Of a DNA stretch of 64,000 nucleotides, positions 16,774-25,756 are shown in pieces. The position numbers and the translations under genes were made by a program. This DNA is from SOIL31 sp964636815 (GTDB taxonomy: Bacteria; Babelota; Babeliae; Babelales; Vermiphilaceae), in NCBI GenBank assembly GCA_964636815.1, contig CAZWTF010000003.1:1-64000 (forward strand). The letters are read 5' to 3'. Position 1 is the first letter of the stretch, and each line of letters begins with the position of its first letter. Under the pieces are notes generated by a model. That model was not told where the DNA came from. It made no database searches and worked only from the letters and a program-made list of their open reading frames with translations.

Positions 16774-17820
16774 TTAAAATGTAATAACATTATAGTCTTT
16801 GATAGGTTCAGCATGTTTCATCAACAATTTTTTATATAATGTAAAATCGGAGCGTTTTTGAACAAAAAGGCTTATATTGTTAAATGTGTCGGGATATTTT
16901 TTGAGATTTTTAAGGATGGCTGCTACGGCAATGGATGCAGCTATATCTCGTGGAAAGCCAACATCAGTGCTTAATGGTGGTATTACTATGTTGATCGTAT
17001 TAGTTTGTTTTGTTCCAGCTTTTTCATCTTTATGCGAGTACCGAAAGCATACAGAGTCATTCATAGCGAAAGGTCGTTCGGGCTCGGAAGATAAAATTGT
17101 TTTATAGCATAATTTCAAATCTTTTGATGCTTCTTGAATTGCCTTATTTCCAGTGAAAGTTTCTTGTATAGTTTGGTCCCAATCATCTGAATCATAACCA
17201 TATGATTCATTATATCTACATGAATCGTAAATATATGAAAGTTTATTATTGTTTTCATCTCTATCATCTTCATCAGAATCTATTTTAAGTATCGCTTGTT
17301 TGATGCATGGTTCTGTAATCATTACTACATGACTTGATACTGTTTTAGGCCGCATGTTGCTTGGTGTATTGGTATGAGGTTCATGCTTATCTTTATAGCA
17401 AACACTGAGTGGAGAACGGGTATATGGTTTATAAGTATCATCATCAGAAGCGCTATCATCATTTTCATAGACATAATGAGTGTCAGGATAGATTGGCCAG
17501 TTCTGTTCGTTTCTATAATAATAATCATAAAGATATTGCTTTCTCATTGTTCCTACTTTGTCCTCAGGAAAACATTTTGTTGTGTTGGCAGAAAATTTTC
17601 CCGATGACCATCCTTGTTGGTTAGCGCCAACAATAATGGTTTGATTTTCTCTCTCTGTTACATCAGATAGTGGTCCTTTGGTGAGATTGATGTATGTTTT
17701 GTTGTGTTTTAGTTGTAAATAATGTTTTTTCATTTCGATGAGTGAAATAGCCTTATCGCTTTCCATGCTATGTATTAATGGGGTAAAAAAAGATGCAACA
17801 ACCAAAAACTTCTTTATCAT
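16774..17820 (-). CDS. Exported macro-domain-like protein (array member 2)
   Basis: The 348-residue paralogue of its two neighbours. The signal peptide ends LIHSMES. The N-terminal beta block (about 38-75) and C-terminal macro-like blocks (INIVIPPLSTDVGFP and the helix AASIAVAAILKNL) are conserved, and the acidic Ser/Asp insert is longer and more repetitive than in the others. Unlike them, it stops shortly after the K-K-R-S-D-F-T block and lacks the F-box-like tail, so it may be 3'-truncated or the tail was gained elsewhere. The spacing to both neighbours is short (28 and 57 bases), which fits one operon. Confidence 0.72.
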   Translation of the reverse strand: MIKKFLVVASFFTPLIHSMESDKAISLIEMKKHYLQLKHNKTYINLTKGPLSDVTERENQTIIVGANQQGWSSGKFSANTTKCFPEDKVGTMRKQYLYDYYYRNEQNWPIYPDTHYVYENDDSASDDDTYKPYTRSPLSVCYKDKHEPHTNTPSNMRPKTVSSHVVMITEPCIKQAILKIDSDEDDRDENNNKLSYIYDSCRYNESYGYDSDDWDQTIQETFTGNKAIQEASKDLKLCYKTILSSEPERPFAMNDSVCFRYSHKDEKAGTKQTNTINIVIPPLSTDVGFPRDIAASIAVAAILKNLKKYPDTFNNISLFVQKRSDFTLYKKLLMKHAEPIKDYNVITF

Positions 17821-17848
17821 GAACTGTTCCTTTTTATGCTTTTTATTA

Positions 17849-18763
17849 CTATGCGCAAGGATACATTAGCTGTAGTATGTAATCAATTATGTCTCTCGGA
17901 ATCTCAAATAAAAAATGATCTGCGTCTGTATGGGCTAATATCAAAATGCCCGGTTTTCTCCAATAATTCTTTAAAAATTCTACATATGCCGTAAATTCAG
18001 AGCGTTTTTTTACAAGCAATTCCATGCGATTATATGCATTGTGATTGGGTATATTTGGATTGTTTCTGATGAAATTAGTTATTGTTGTGAGAGCAATGAT
18101 TGCTGCTTTTTCTCGAGGAAATCCAACATCTGCACTGAGAGTAGGAAAGGCGATGCTTTTTTTTGTTCCATCTATTGGCAATCCGAGAGTTAGAACTTCT
18201 TCGTAGCATAATATTAAATCTTTTGAAGCTTCTAAGATGGCGTGATCTCTATAAAAAGTCCATGACTCTGTTTTTGGGTTATCTTTATTAAATCTTTGTA
18301 CCTTGTAGCAAGGAATGGGTATTTGTTTTTTTGTTTCATAATCATTACACCAACCATGTGATAAAATACATGGTTCTGCAACACCTATTGTTGATGGTGT
18401 ATCTTTTTCTATGATCTTTTCCCATAGCTTTGATCTGTTTTCTTCTTGAAAAGGCTTGTATGTTTCGTCATCGGAATCACTTTCATCATCTGTATGTTTG
18501 CAAAGGATGTTTCCTCTGAGATCCATTATTCCTGGTTGATAGAATATATCAAAAATGTCATCAGTAAGAAGTTGTTGTTCGTGTTTTCCAACAATGATTT
18601 GATCAACTTTATTGGCAATATCGTATAAAGGTGTTTTGCTGACATTAATTGTGGTTCGGTATAGTACAATGCTGAAAAATTTGTTTTTGTTCTGATCGGG
18701 ATTTTCCATAGAATGAGTAAGAAGGTTTGAAAGACATGCGGTTAATATGACTGTTTTTTTCAT
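17849..18763 (-). CDS. Exported macro-domain-like protein with F-box-like tail (array member 1)
   Basis: The 304-residue first gene of the array. Signal peptide ends LTHSMEN. It shows the best macro-like match: KKSIAFPTLSADVGFPREKA followed by a helix and K-K-R-S-E-F-T, where real macro domains have I-A-F-P-x-(I/L)-S-T-G-x-Y-G-F-P. The N-terminal half is degenerate at the ADP-ribose loops, with an acidic insert (DDESDSDDE). The C-terminal IPRDIIDYILQLM resembles the first helix of an F-box. It likely carries the promoter for all three genes. Catalysis is doubtful; binding of ADP-ribose or a related ligand remains possible. Confidence 0.76.
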   Translation of the reverse strand: MKKTVILTACLSNLLTHSMENPDQNKNKFFSIVLYRTTINVSKTPLYDIANKVDQIIVGKHEQQLLTDDIFDIFYQPGIMDLRGNILCKHTDDESDSDDETYKPFQEENRSKLWEKIIEKDTPSTIGVAEPCILSHGWCNDYETKKQIPIPCYKVQRFNKDNPKTESWTFYRDHAILEASKDLILCYEEVLTLGLPIDGTKKSIAFPTLSADVGFPREKAAIIALTTITNFIRNNPNIPNHNAYNRMELLVKKRSEFTAYVEFLKNYWRKPGILILAHTDADHFLFEIPRDIIDYILQLMYPCA

Positions 18764-18907
18764 ATTGATTCCTTTTTGGGATACACTCTAGCATTTTAAA
18801 AACAATATTGTGTAGATAAAAAATGTGTAAATTCTTGCATAATTTTATCGACGATGTTATTAATCGGAAAGTTAGTATAATATTGTCCAAAACAAGAAGG
18901 AATGAAT

Positions 18908-19522
18908 ATGAAGCGGTATGCGATGGAATTTGTCGGTACGTTTTTTTTGACGGTTGCAATTAGTTTAATTGTTAATCCAATTGCGATTGGCCTTATGTTG
19001 ATGGCGATGATCTACATCGGTGGGCACATTTCTGGTGCTCATTTTAATCCAGCGATTACTTTTGCATGTTTTGTTCAAAACAGATTCAAACTTGATGAAG
19101 CAGTGAAATATATTATAGCGCAGTCTCTTGGAGCTCTTTTAGCGCTATGCTTCTTTATGATGATTACTAATAATAGCTTTACACTTGATATGGTACCAGG
19201 AAGCCCATTGATTGGTCCAATGGCAATTGAAGGGTTGTTAACGTTAGTACTTTGTTGGATCTACTTAGTAATGAATTATGAAAATCGTTATAAAAATTCT
19301 ATGATTCCAGGCTTTGCTATTGGTTTAACATTAATGGCAATTGTTTCAGCTGGAAGTCTGTTTAATCCAGGTGTTGCAATCGGTTCAATGGCTTGTAATC
19401 TGATCAAAGATGGAATGTTTGGTGGAATGGCGAGTGTACTTGTGTATGTTGTTGCACCGTTAATCGGTGGACTTGGAGCGTCGTGCTTGTTTAATTACTT
19501 CCGTTCGGATGCCCAGTATTAA
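18908..19522 (+). CDS. Aquaporin-family (MIP) channel with altered selectivity motif
   Basis: A membrane channel of about 204 residues with six hydrophobic segments and two half-helices. I prefer ATG 18908 over 18902 since AAGAAGGA ends just before the first. The first NPA motif is intact (HFNPA, residues 47-49). The second reads NPG (153-155) and the residue after it is Val where orthodox aquaporins have the selectivity-filter Arg. The pore is therefore likely not a standard water channel; glycerol or another small solute is possible. It is a single-gene unit with its own terminator. Confidence 0.87.
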   Translation: MKRYAMEFVGTFFLTVAISLIVNPIAIGLMLMAMIYIGGHISGAHFNPAITFACFVQNRFKLDEAVKYIIAQSLGALLALCFFMMITNNSFTLDMVPGSPLIGPMAIEGLLTLVLCWIYLVMNYENRYKNSMIPGFAIGLTLMAIVSAGSLFNPGVAIGSMACNLIKDGMFGGMASVLVYVVAPLIGGLGASCLFNYFRSDAQY

Positions 19523-19540
19523 TTTGATATATTTTATATA

Positions 19541-19578
19541 AAAAAAGAGGTGTGGAGTTTGTCCACACCTCTTTTTTA
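19541..19578 (+). terminator. Rho-independent terminator of the aquaporin gene
   Basis: AAAAAAGAGGTGTGGA and TCCACACCTCTTTTTT form a 16-bp stem with loop GTTTG, ending in T residues. Confidence 0.93.
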
Positions 19579-19660
19579 TTTCAGTGCAATACGTTGAAAG
19601 ATCTGCTATTTGAGTTATCATTATATTATATAAAATTTAATAATCATGCGCTTATTTTTT

Positions 19661-19742
19661 TCCCCCATTAAATATGGGGACCCCCTGATGGAGTAAATCT
19701 TAATGAGGGTACCCAACTGTAACTTCAGTGAAGGTTGGGTTA
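19661..19742. repeat. Two adjacent GC hairpin elements upstream of pheT
   Basis: CCCCAT/ATGGGG (about 19662-19679) is followed by GGACCCCC, and ACCCAAC/GTTGGGT encloses a loop containing CAGTGAAG (about 19710-19741). The parts match hairpins in the 356-bp repeat and around 2835-2872, 22132-22160 and 50029-50065. They lie in the pheT leader and could affect its expression, but I see no leader peptide or T-box. Confidence 0.6.
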
Positions 19743-19762
19743 AAAACAAGCGGGGGCCATAA

Positions 19763-22126
19763 ATGAAAATATCATTGAATTGGATTTTTGATCATATCAA
19801 AGGCGAACTTTCGCGTGTGGATGTTGGGCAGCTTGTTGATAAGTTTATACGAACAACAGCAGAGATTGAGGGGTGGAGAAAAGTTACTCTTAATACAGAT
19901 AATCTTACCCTTGTGGAAGTGACTGCCTCTACCGGTGCCAACGTTACCGTTCATTCAGCAGAACGCAATAAAAATTATACATTACCAGCACGTGTAGATG
20001 CCGTTGTTGGATCATTTTTTTTGATAGAAGATACTCATAACACACAAAAATGGGCAACAACAACAATGCTTGGGGGCATTAAAGAGATGCTTGTTCCAGC
20101 GCTTGATGTACAAACTCAATTGCGTGCAGGTGGTTGGAAATCGACTATAGAACTGAGTGATTATGTTATAGAGATTGATAATAAATCTATTAATAGCCGT
20201 CCTGATTTATGGGGGCATCGTGGCATTGCGCGTGAAATTGCTGCCATCCTTGATTTGTCATTAAAGTCAGCTGATGAATTACTTACAAAAAAAGATATTA
20301 TGACCCATGAGTTATCAGCACAAGCTACCGCTTATAATCCATTTGATATTACGATTCAAAATTCAAAATTGTGTTCTCGTTTTGCAGCATTATATATACC
20401 ATCCGTTGTTCCGCGCGCATCACAATTGAACATGGTTATACGTTTGAGCCGTCTTGATAGCAGATCGATTGATACACTTGTTGACGCAACTAACTATGTG
20501 ATGCTCGATCTTGGACAACCGATGCATGCATTTGATGCGGATGCATTACAATCAAAAAAAATCAGTATTGCTCCTGCCCTACTTCGCCAAGGCTTCGAAG
20601 GGCAAGCACAACTTAAAGAAAAATTATCATTACTTGATGGTGAAACCATTGAACTAACACCAGAAGATCTGGTGATTGCAGATGGTGGAAAAGCAGTATC
20701 ACTTGCTGGCGTGATGGGTGGATCCACAAGTGGTGTTTCTGCGCAGACAAAATCACTATTATTAGAAGCAGCAACCTTTGACGCTGCAACAATCAGACGT
20801 ACCTCAGCACGTCATAAAAAAAGAACTGAAGCCTCTATGCGTTTTGAAAAAAGTCTTGATCCTCATCAGAATATTGATGCGTTGAGACGTTATCTTTTTT
20901 TACTTGATGCGGCAAATGTTACCTATCAAGCGGGTGATCGCATTGTATCATTGGGAACATGCCCAGAGCAGATATTTATTACTGTAGAACACGCATTTAT
21001 TGAAGCACGTCTTGGTATTATCATCAAATCAGAGCGTGTTATTTCTATTTTGGAACATATCGCATTTGAGGTAGAACAATCAGTTGAACATAATAATGTT
21101 GTTTATACCGTTGCGGTGCCATCGTTCCGAGCAACCAAAGATGTTAAAATTCCTGAAGATATTGTAGAAGAGATTGGCCGTTATGTTGGGTATGATGCAT
21201 TGCCACGCGTAATGCCGGCATTGCAATTACGACCATCAGATTTGCATACAACGTACACAACACGTACAATAAAAAGCTTTTTATCATACGGTTTGATGAT
21301 GCATGAGTTATATGGATATTCGTTTTTTGATGAAACTGTGTTACGTGCCATTGGATGGCAACCGACTGATTTTGTTACGGTAACAACTCCTATTTCTGAA
21401 AATCATACTCGCTTGGTTACAACATTGCAGCCACATCTGTTGAAGGCGGTTGCGGATAACAGTATTCATCATACCGCTTTACGTTTTTATGAATGGGGTC
21501 GTGTGTGGCATAAACAAGGCGATGAAATTATTGAACAGAAATCTTTGAGTGGAATATTTTACGAAGCTCAGATCGATTTCTATACTGGTAAAGCAATGCT
21601 TGATCGTATGTTTGATACATTGCATATGGATGTTACATGGGCACCGTATACAGGCGCTGAATATTCATGGATTTCATCACATCAAACGGCTACATTAATG
21701 CATCAAGATACATGTATTGGTATTGCAGGAATGGTAGATAGTTCTATACATTCATTTCTTTCTTCTGGTAGTGGTGCAGCATTTATTTTTGAAATTAACG
21801 GTGATTATCTGATTAACTACAAACGTCCACAAGCTCGGTTTACGCCATTATCAAAATATCCATCCGTTCGCCGTGATGTGAGTTTATTGATTTCTGCTGC
21901 AATAACTGCTGATGCGTTGATGCTTATGATTAAAGATGTTGATAAACGCATTAATACTGTGACGCTTCTTGATTTCTTTACCAAGCCTGAATGGAAAGAT
22001 CAAAAAGCAATGACGTTTCATGTTGAGATGGCAGATAAAGACAAAACACTTGTTGCTGATGAAGTGGAAGGGATATGGAGCAAGGTGATTGCAAAGTTGC
22101 AGGAACACGGAGCAGCAATAAGATAA
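19763..22126 (+). CDS. pheT: Phenylalanine-tRNA ligase beta subunit
   Basis: PheT forms the alpha2-beta2 enzyme that charges tRNA-Phe; beta carries the editing site and tRNA-binding domains. The 787 residues cover the full family layout: N-terminal KISLNWIFDHI, OB-like tRNA-binding domain, the B3/B4 editing domain with NSRPDLWGHRG, the B5 domain, the pseudo-catalytic core and the C-terminal anticodon-binding domain (TPLSKYPSVRRDVSL). Oddity: about residues 270-282 contain LLRQGFEGQAQ, an in-frame repeat insertion before the LSLLDG strand. pheS is not next to it, unlike the usual pheST operon. Confidence 0.96.
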   Translation: MKISLNWIFDHIKGELSRVDVGQLVDKFIRTTAEIEGWRKVTLNTDNLTLVEVTASTGANVTVHSAERNKNYTLPARVDAVVGSFFLIEDTHNTQKWATTTMLGGIKEMLVPALDVQTQLRAGGWKSTIELSDYVIEIDNKSINSRPDLWGHRGIAREIAAILDLSLKSADELLTKKDIMTHELSAQATAYNPFDITIQNSKLCSRFAALYIPSVVPRASQLNMVIRLSRLDSRSIDTLVDATNYVMLDLGQPMHAFDADALQSKKISIAPALLRQGFEGQAQLKEKLSLLDGETIELTPEDLVIADGGKAVSLAGVMGGSTSGVSAQTKSLLLEAATFDAATIRRTSARHKKRTEASMRFEKSLDPHQNIDALRRYLFLLDAANVTYQAGDRIVSLGTCPEQIFITVEHAFIEARLGIIIKSERVISILEHIAFEVEQSVEHNNVVYTVAVPSFRATKDVKIPEDIVEEIGRYVGYDALPRVMPALQLRPSDLHTTYTTRTIKSFLSYGLMMHELYGYSFFDETVLRAIGWQPTDFVTVTTPISENHTRLVTTLQPHLLKAVADNSIHHTALRFYEWGRVWHKQGDEIIEQKSLSGIFYEAQIDFYTGKAMLDRMFDTLHMDVTWAPYTGAEYSWISSHQTATLMHQDTCIGIAGMVDSSIHSFLSSGSGAAFIFEINGDYLINYKRPQARFTPLSKYPSVRRDVSLLISAAITADALMLMIKDVDKRINTVTLLDFFTKPEWKDQKAMTFHVEMADKDKTLVADEVEGIWSKVIAKLQEHGAAIR
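20572..20608. repeat. In-frame repeat insertion in pheT
   Basis: The DNA reads CTGCCCTACTTCGCCAAGGC followed by TTCGAAGGGCAAGCA, a short imperfect palindrome with the TTCG...CGAA core typical of dispersed repeats. Translated it gives LLRQGFEGQAQ, which breaks an otherwise well-matching PheT segment. It differs in sequence from the mnmG insertion, so two repeat families have entered genes here. Confidence 0.65.
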
Positions 22127-22212
22127 TCAACCCCATTTTCATTTTATTCCAATGGGGGCCTTAAAGGACGAGCGCGGGAAAATACATCACTTAGACTGTT
22201 TAAACGTAACCC

Positions 22213-22668
22213 ATGAAAAACCAAATTAATAAGCATATTGCTTTAGCCGTTACCATTTTTATTGTTGACCGCATAACCAAATTACTAGCATTAACGCAGT
22301 GCATGCAATCAGCATGCACTGTTAATTCATTTCTATCCTTTGAAGTTGTTTTTAATCGTGGAATTTCATGGGGTATGTTTCATTCATCAAGTGATATTAT
22401 TTTTTATGCCGTTTCAACAGTTATTGCATTGATGACAGCAATGTTGTGTGGATACGCGTATCATAATTATAAACAAGGCAATTTAATTGTGGCAGAGGTA
22501 TGTATTATTGCTGGATCATGTTGCAATTTGATTGATCGTGTTGTGTATGGTGGAGTGGTTGATTTTATTGTACTTTCGTATGGTCAATTATCATGGCCTG
22601 TTTTTAATATTGCCGATGCAGTGATTGTTTTTGGTATTGGTCTCTTTGTTTTACGTTATGAAAAATAA
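22213..22668 (+). CDS. lspA: Lipoprotein signal peptidase LspA
   Basis: LspA cleaves the signal peptide of diacylglyceryl-modified prolipoproteins in the inner membrane. The 151-residue protein has four membrane segments and both catalytic aspartates, Asp108 in CCNLIDRV and Asp135 in WPVFNIADA. The FNRGISWG block (47-54) replaces the more usual F-N-x-G-A-A-F-G. The enzyme has at least one likely substrate here, the PrsA-like lipoprotein at 25757. It overlaps the start of comF by 11 bases. Upstream, 22132-22160 holds another small GC hairpin (CCCCATT/AATGGGG). Confidence 0.95.
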   Translation: MKNQINKHIALAVTIFIVDRITKLLALTQCMQSACTVNSFLSFEVVFNRGISWGMFHSSSDIIFYAVSTVIALMTAMLCGYAYHNYKQGNLIVAEVCIIAGSCCNLIDRVVYGGVVDFIVLSYGQLSWPVFNIADAVIVFGIGLFVLRYEK

Positions 22669-23338
22669 TTTTTTGATACATTCTTTATTATCGTTCTGTA
22701 AAAATATTTTCCGTACATTTCTTATGCCATCACTGTGCGCGTATTGTAAATGTTTTCTATCTACAACAGATGTTTTTTGCGACGCATGCAAGCGTAAAGT
22801 GTTTCCCATAGTTTCTAAAGAAATAGATGTAACGCCAAGTTTTTCTATGAAGGTGTTTGCTGTTTCTGATTACAAAGATCCGCTTAAAAAATTGATTTTG
22901 GCAAAAGGGTGGGCAGATACGGTTGCCAGTTATCAGATGGGGCAATTGATGTGTGAATATCTGCCTTTAGAATCTATAGATTGTGATGTTATTGTTCCTA
23001 TTCCTTTGCATTGGACCCGTTATGCGTGGCGTGGCTTTAATCAAGCGCATGAAATTGCGCGTGTTATTCACAAGAAAAAAAATGTACCGCTCAAGCATCT
23101 ACTTAAAAGGGTAAAAAAGACGGCATTTCAGTCAACACTAGTCTCTTCTTTGCGAGTAGAGAATCTTAAAGAAGCATTTGTATTGAATAGTGCATATGTT
23201 CAGGATTATAAAGATAAACATATCTTGTTGATTGATGATTTAATGACAACAGGATCAACATTACGGTCAGCAGCAAAAGAGTTGTTGAAGTTAAAACCAA
23301 GAAAAATTACCGTTGCAGTTCTGTGTAGAGTGATATAA
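22658..23338 (+). CDS. comF: ComF-family phosphoribosyltransferase-like protein
   Basis: I start at ATG 22658 (226 residues), since the longer frame begins with TTG deep inside lspA. A zinc knuckle is formed by Cys27, Cys30, Cys41 and Cys44, then comes a type I phosphoribosyltransferase fold with the PRPP loop ILLIDDLMTTGST near the C-terminus. ComF proteins act in DNA uptake and in recombination or replication restart; their reaction is not established. The overlap with lspA implies translational coupling. Presence hints at natural competence, but no other com gene is in the window. Confidence 0.92.
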   Translation: MKNNFLIHSLLSFCKNIFRTFLMPSLCAYCKCFLSTTDVFCDACKRKVFPIVSKEIDVTPSFSMKVFAVSDYKDPLKKLILAKGWADTVASYQMGQLMCEYLPLESIDCDVIVPIPLHWTRYAWRGFNQAHEIARVIHKKKNVPLKHLLKRVKKTAFQSTLVSSLRVENLKEAFVLNSAYVQDYKDKHILLIDDLMTTGSTLRSAAKELLKLKPRKITVAVLCRVI

Positions 23339-23378
23339 AAACCGGGTTAGTAAATCTAGCCCGGTTTGTTGTTGTTTT
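23338..23378. terminator. Bidirectional terminator between comF and the 23377 gene
   Basis: AAACCGGGTTAG and CTAGCCCGGTTT form a stem with a short loop (TAAAT), followed by TGTTGTTGTTTT on the plus strand. Placed between convergent genes. Confidence 0.8.
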
Positions 23379-24261
23379 AGTATTGAAGAGGTGTAATTTC
23401 ACAAATTTTAGATTTTAATAAGGTAAGGGTAACGAGCAGGTCATTTATTTGTTGCTTGGTTGTATTCATTTTTTCAGTGATTTGTATTTTTCCCAAGATA
23501 TGTGCATCGTTGTAACTGTCTTTAATATTTGCTGGATTTTTAATGTCTTTTTCATCATCTGAACAGTAACTATCTAATATAAATTGTTTATTAAGTTTGT
23601 GAAGATTTATAAGACCAGTTTTGAGGTTTCTGATTTCATCGCATTCTTGTTTGATATATGTATCTCGGTCTCCTGCGTATTCTTCTTTTTGTGGATCACC
23701 AAGATATGCAGTACAAAGTTTTTCCATTTTTGTAATGTGTTGATTAACACTTTCTTTTAATTGAGTAAGAAGATCGTTTTCTTGTGCAATAAATTCTTTA
23801 TCTTTTGTTTCTAGTGTCTTTTTAAGAGATACTTGTTTCGTGTTATTTTCTTTAGTAAGCAATTTGTGAGCCATACGAGCTTGGCCATCCCCAATTTTTA
23901 TGTTGCGAGGATAATTTTCTCGGCATAAAGCTAGTATCTCAGTAACGCGCTGACTATTTTGGTTGGTAGTATAAATTTGAATGGCAGTATCCAATTGATG
24001 ATGATAGCTTGAATTGTTAATATCAAATGTTTTATTTTTTAAATCATTATAAAGATTTTCTTCTGCTGACCACCCAAGAAATGAGGCATTGTTTTTTAAG
24101 GTTCTCATAATCCCTAAGCCACGTGTGGTTGGTGCTGGAATTATGATCACAGACTCTGCCATAAAAGATGTTTTATTGTCATTCTCCATGCTCAATATAA
24201 AATATGGAGTAAGTAGTGGGAGTAGTAATAATGAGCAAAAAGGAGAAATATTTTTTTTCAT
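23377..24261 (-). CDS. Exported coiled-coil-like protein
   Basis: A 294-residue product with a long hydrophobic leader ending ILSMEND. The mature part is helical and charged. The segment from about 85 to 210 aligns with the middle of the product of 24320-25510: V-T-E-I-L-A-L-C-R-E-N-Y-P here against A-K-I-S-A-A-C-Q-Q-K-Y there, then a long Lys/Glu-rich helix likely to form a coiled coil. No known family is recognised. It is separated from its paralogue by a terminator, so each has its own transcript. Function is unknown; export is the only firm statement. Confidence 0.75.
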   Translation of the reverse strand: MKKNISPFCSLLLLPLLTPYFILSMENDNKTSFMAESVIIIPAPTTRGLGIMRTLKNNASFLGWSAEENLYNDLKNKTFDINNSSYHHQLDTAIQIYTTNQNSQRVTEILALCRENYPRNIKIGDGQARMAHKLLTKENNTKQVSLKKTLETKDKEFIAQENDLLTQLKESVNQHITKMEKLCTAYLGDPQKEEYAGDRDTYIKQECDEIRNLKTGLINLHKLNKQFILDSYCSDDEKDIKNPANIKDSYNDAHILGKIQITEKMNTTKQQINDLLVTLTLLKSKICEITPLQY

Positions 24262-24273
24262 TCCATTTCCTTA

Positions 24274-24307
24274 TAAAAAGAAAGGCCAGTTTTTATACTG
24301 GCCTTTT
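24274..24307 (-). terminator. Rho-independent terminator after the 24320-25510 gene
   Basis: On the minus strand AAAAGGCCAGT and ACTGGCCTTT form the stem with loop ATAAAA, followed by CTTTTT. Confidence 0.85.
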
Positions 24308-24319
24308 GGTGTGCGGGTA

Positions 24320-25510
24320 TTATTTATTTGTGAGGCATTTATTGGTGAGATTTTGAATATATACAGGGTTTTTTTGTAGGCCTTGTATTGTTGGTATTTC
24401 AGTTTCAACTGTTTTTAATATAGAGCTGAATTTGTTTTCTGATATAGACATAGTGGTTGTATGTATATTTTTTGGAGTTTTGAGTTGATTGTGGGTGAGG
24501 AATTCCATTGTGCCGGGTCTTATGTCTCTATTAAGTGAGCTGAATTTATTGAGATCTCTGCTGAGATTTGTAATGTGTTTGGTTTCTTGGTCTAATACTG
24601 CATCATAATTTCCGTAGATTACTCCTATATCTTGTTTGTATAGGTTGATTGCATTAATTATGGATGTCATACAAGTAGCTGTTGCCATATTCCATTCTTT
24701 TATTTTTTCTTCATGCTTATTTTGTAGCTTATCATTTGTAAGAATAAGTTCTTTGGAATAATGACTGTCTAATGCCTGTGAGGCTGTTTGTGCTGTTGGA
24801 GTAGAGATTCTGATTGTTGTTGAGTATTTTTGTTGGCATGCAGCAGATATTTTAGCAAGAGCTGCAATATCATTATTTTTGGTTGCAGTCATAATTGCTT
24901 CTTCAAGCAAATCAAAAGATCTTTTATCTGTTGTATCAAATTGACCAAGTTCTAAGTTAGAAATAACTTGTTGTAGAATTTGATTTGCTGTACTTGTGTG
25001 ATAGCTGAGTTTTTCTAACCAAGTTAGTTCTTTTGCTGCAGTTGGTAATATAACAGATTGAGAGAGATCTATCTGATTATCGTTTGTGTTATTATTGTTA
25101 TTGTTTGTTGCATGTTCTGGTAGAGCTAAAGTTATAACTTCAGTTTCGGATAGTATAAGGTTTGATTGAATGTGAGCTTCTGGGTTATAAAGAGGATTTT
25201 CAATTACTTCAGCAACATTATTTAATTGTGATTGTTGGAGGAAAAGTTTTGAGCTTTGAAGATCTTGCATTACTGACTGGAAGTTGTTTTTGCTTTGTTC
25301 TTTTTGTTGTTCTTTTTTTTCTTCTGAGATCTGTTTTTGTTGAACTTGTCTTTGTTTTTTTTGTTGATTTTTTTCTTGTTGACGTCTTTGTTTTCTGTTT
25401 TTCCCTTGAGATGTAGGTGATTTTTTTTTGTATTCCATACCTAAAAGTGGTGTTGTTGCTACAAATGAAAGTGCAAGTAATGATGGGACAAGCAAGATAT
25501 TTTTTTTCAT
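24320..25510 (-). CDS. Exported Gln-rich coiled-coil protein
   Basis: The frame is open further upstream, but the ATG at 25510 follows AAAAGGATTCCT and begins a perfect signal peptide ending LLGMEYK, so I take 396 residues. Residues about 30-85 are an extreme Gln/Lys/Glu/Arg stretch, probably a long charged coil. A poly-Asn run near 145 and a C-terminal helical region follow. The central part is paralogous to 23377-24261. The low-complexity stretch and Asn run look expanded by slippage. Possible roles are surface adhesion or host interaction, both unproven. Confidence 0.78.
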   Translation of the reverse strand: MKKNILLVPSLLALSFVATTPLLGMEYKKKSPTSQGKNRKQRRQQEKNQQKKQRQVQQKQISEEKKEQQKEQSKNNFQSVMQDLQSSKLFLQQSQLNNVAEVIENPLYNPEAHIQSNLILSETEVITLALPEHATNNNNNNTNDNQIDLSQSVILPTAAKELTWLEKLSYHTSTANQILQQVISNLELGQFDTTDKRSFDLLEEAIMTATKNNDIAALAKISAACQQKYSTTIRISTPTAQTASQALDSHYSKELILTNDKLQNKHEEKIKEWNMATATCMTSIINAINLYKQDIGVIYGNYDAVLDQETKHITNLSRDLNKFSSLNRDIRPGTMEFLTHNQLKTPKNIHTTTMSISENKFSSILKTVETEIPTIQGLQKNPVYIQNLTNKCLTNK

Positions 25511-25756
25511 AGGAATCCTTTTTAATATGAACAATATCACTGAATGTTTTTTTTTGGAGATGATGTGTAATGATTTTTTATATTTTTGACTCCTTTTTAT
25601 TGATGGATAACGATGACATTTTAGCGCGGGTTTAAAATAATTCAAAGATATTTTTTAGTCTGTATTCTTATTTAAGTTGAGCGTTGTAAAATGTCCATTC
25701 TGTGATAGGATAGAAATTATTATCAAGGTATACATTTTTAAAAATAAAGGGTAGAT

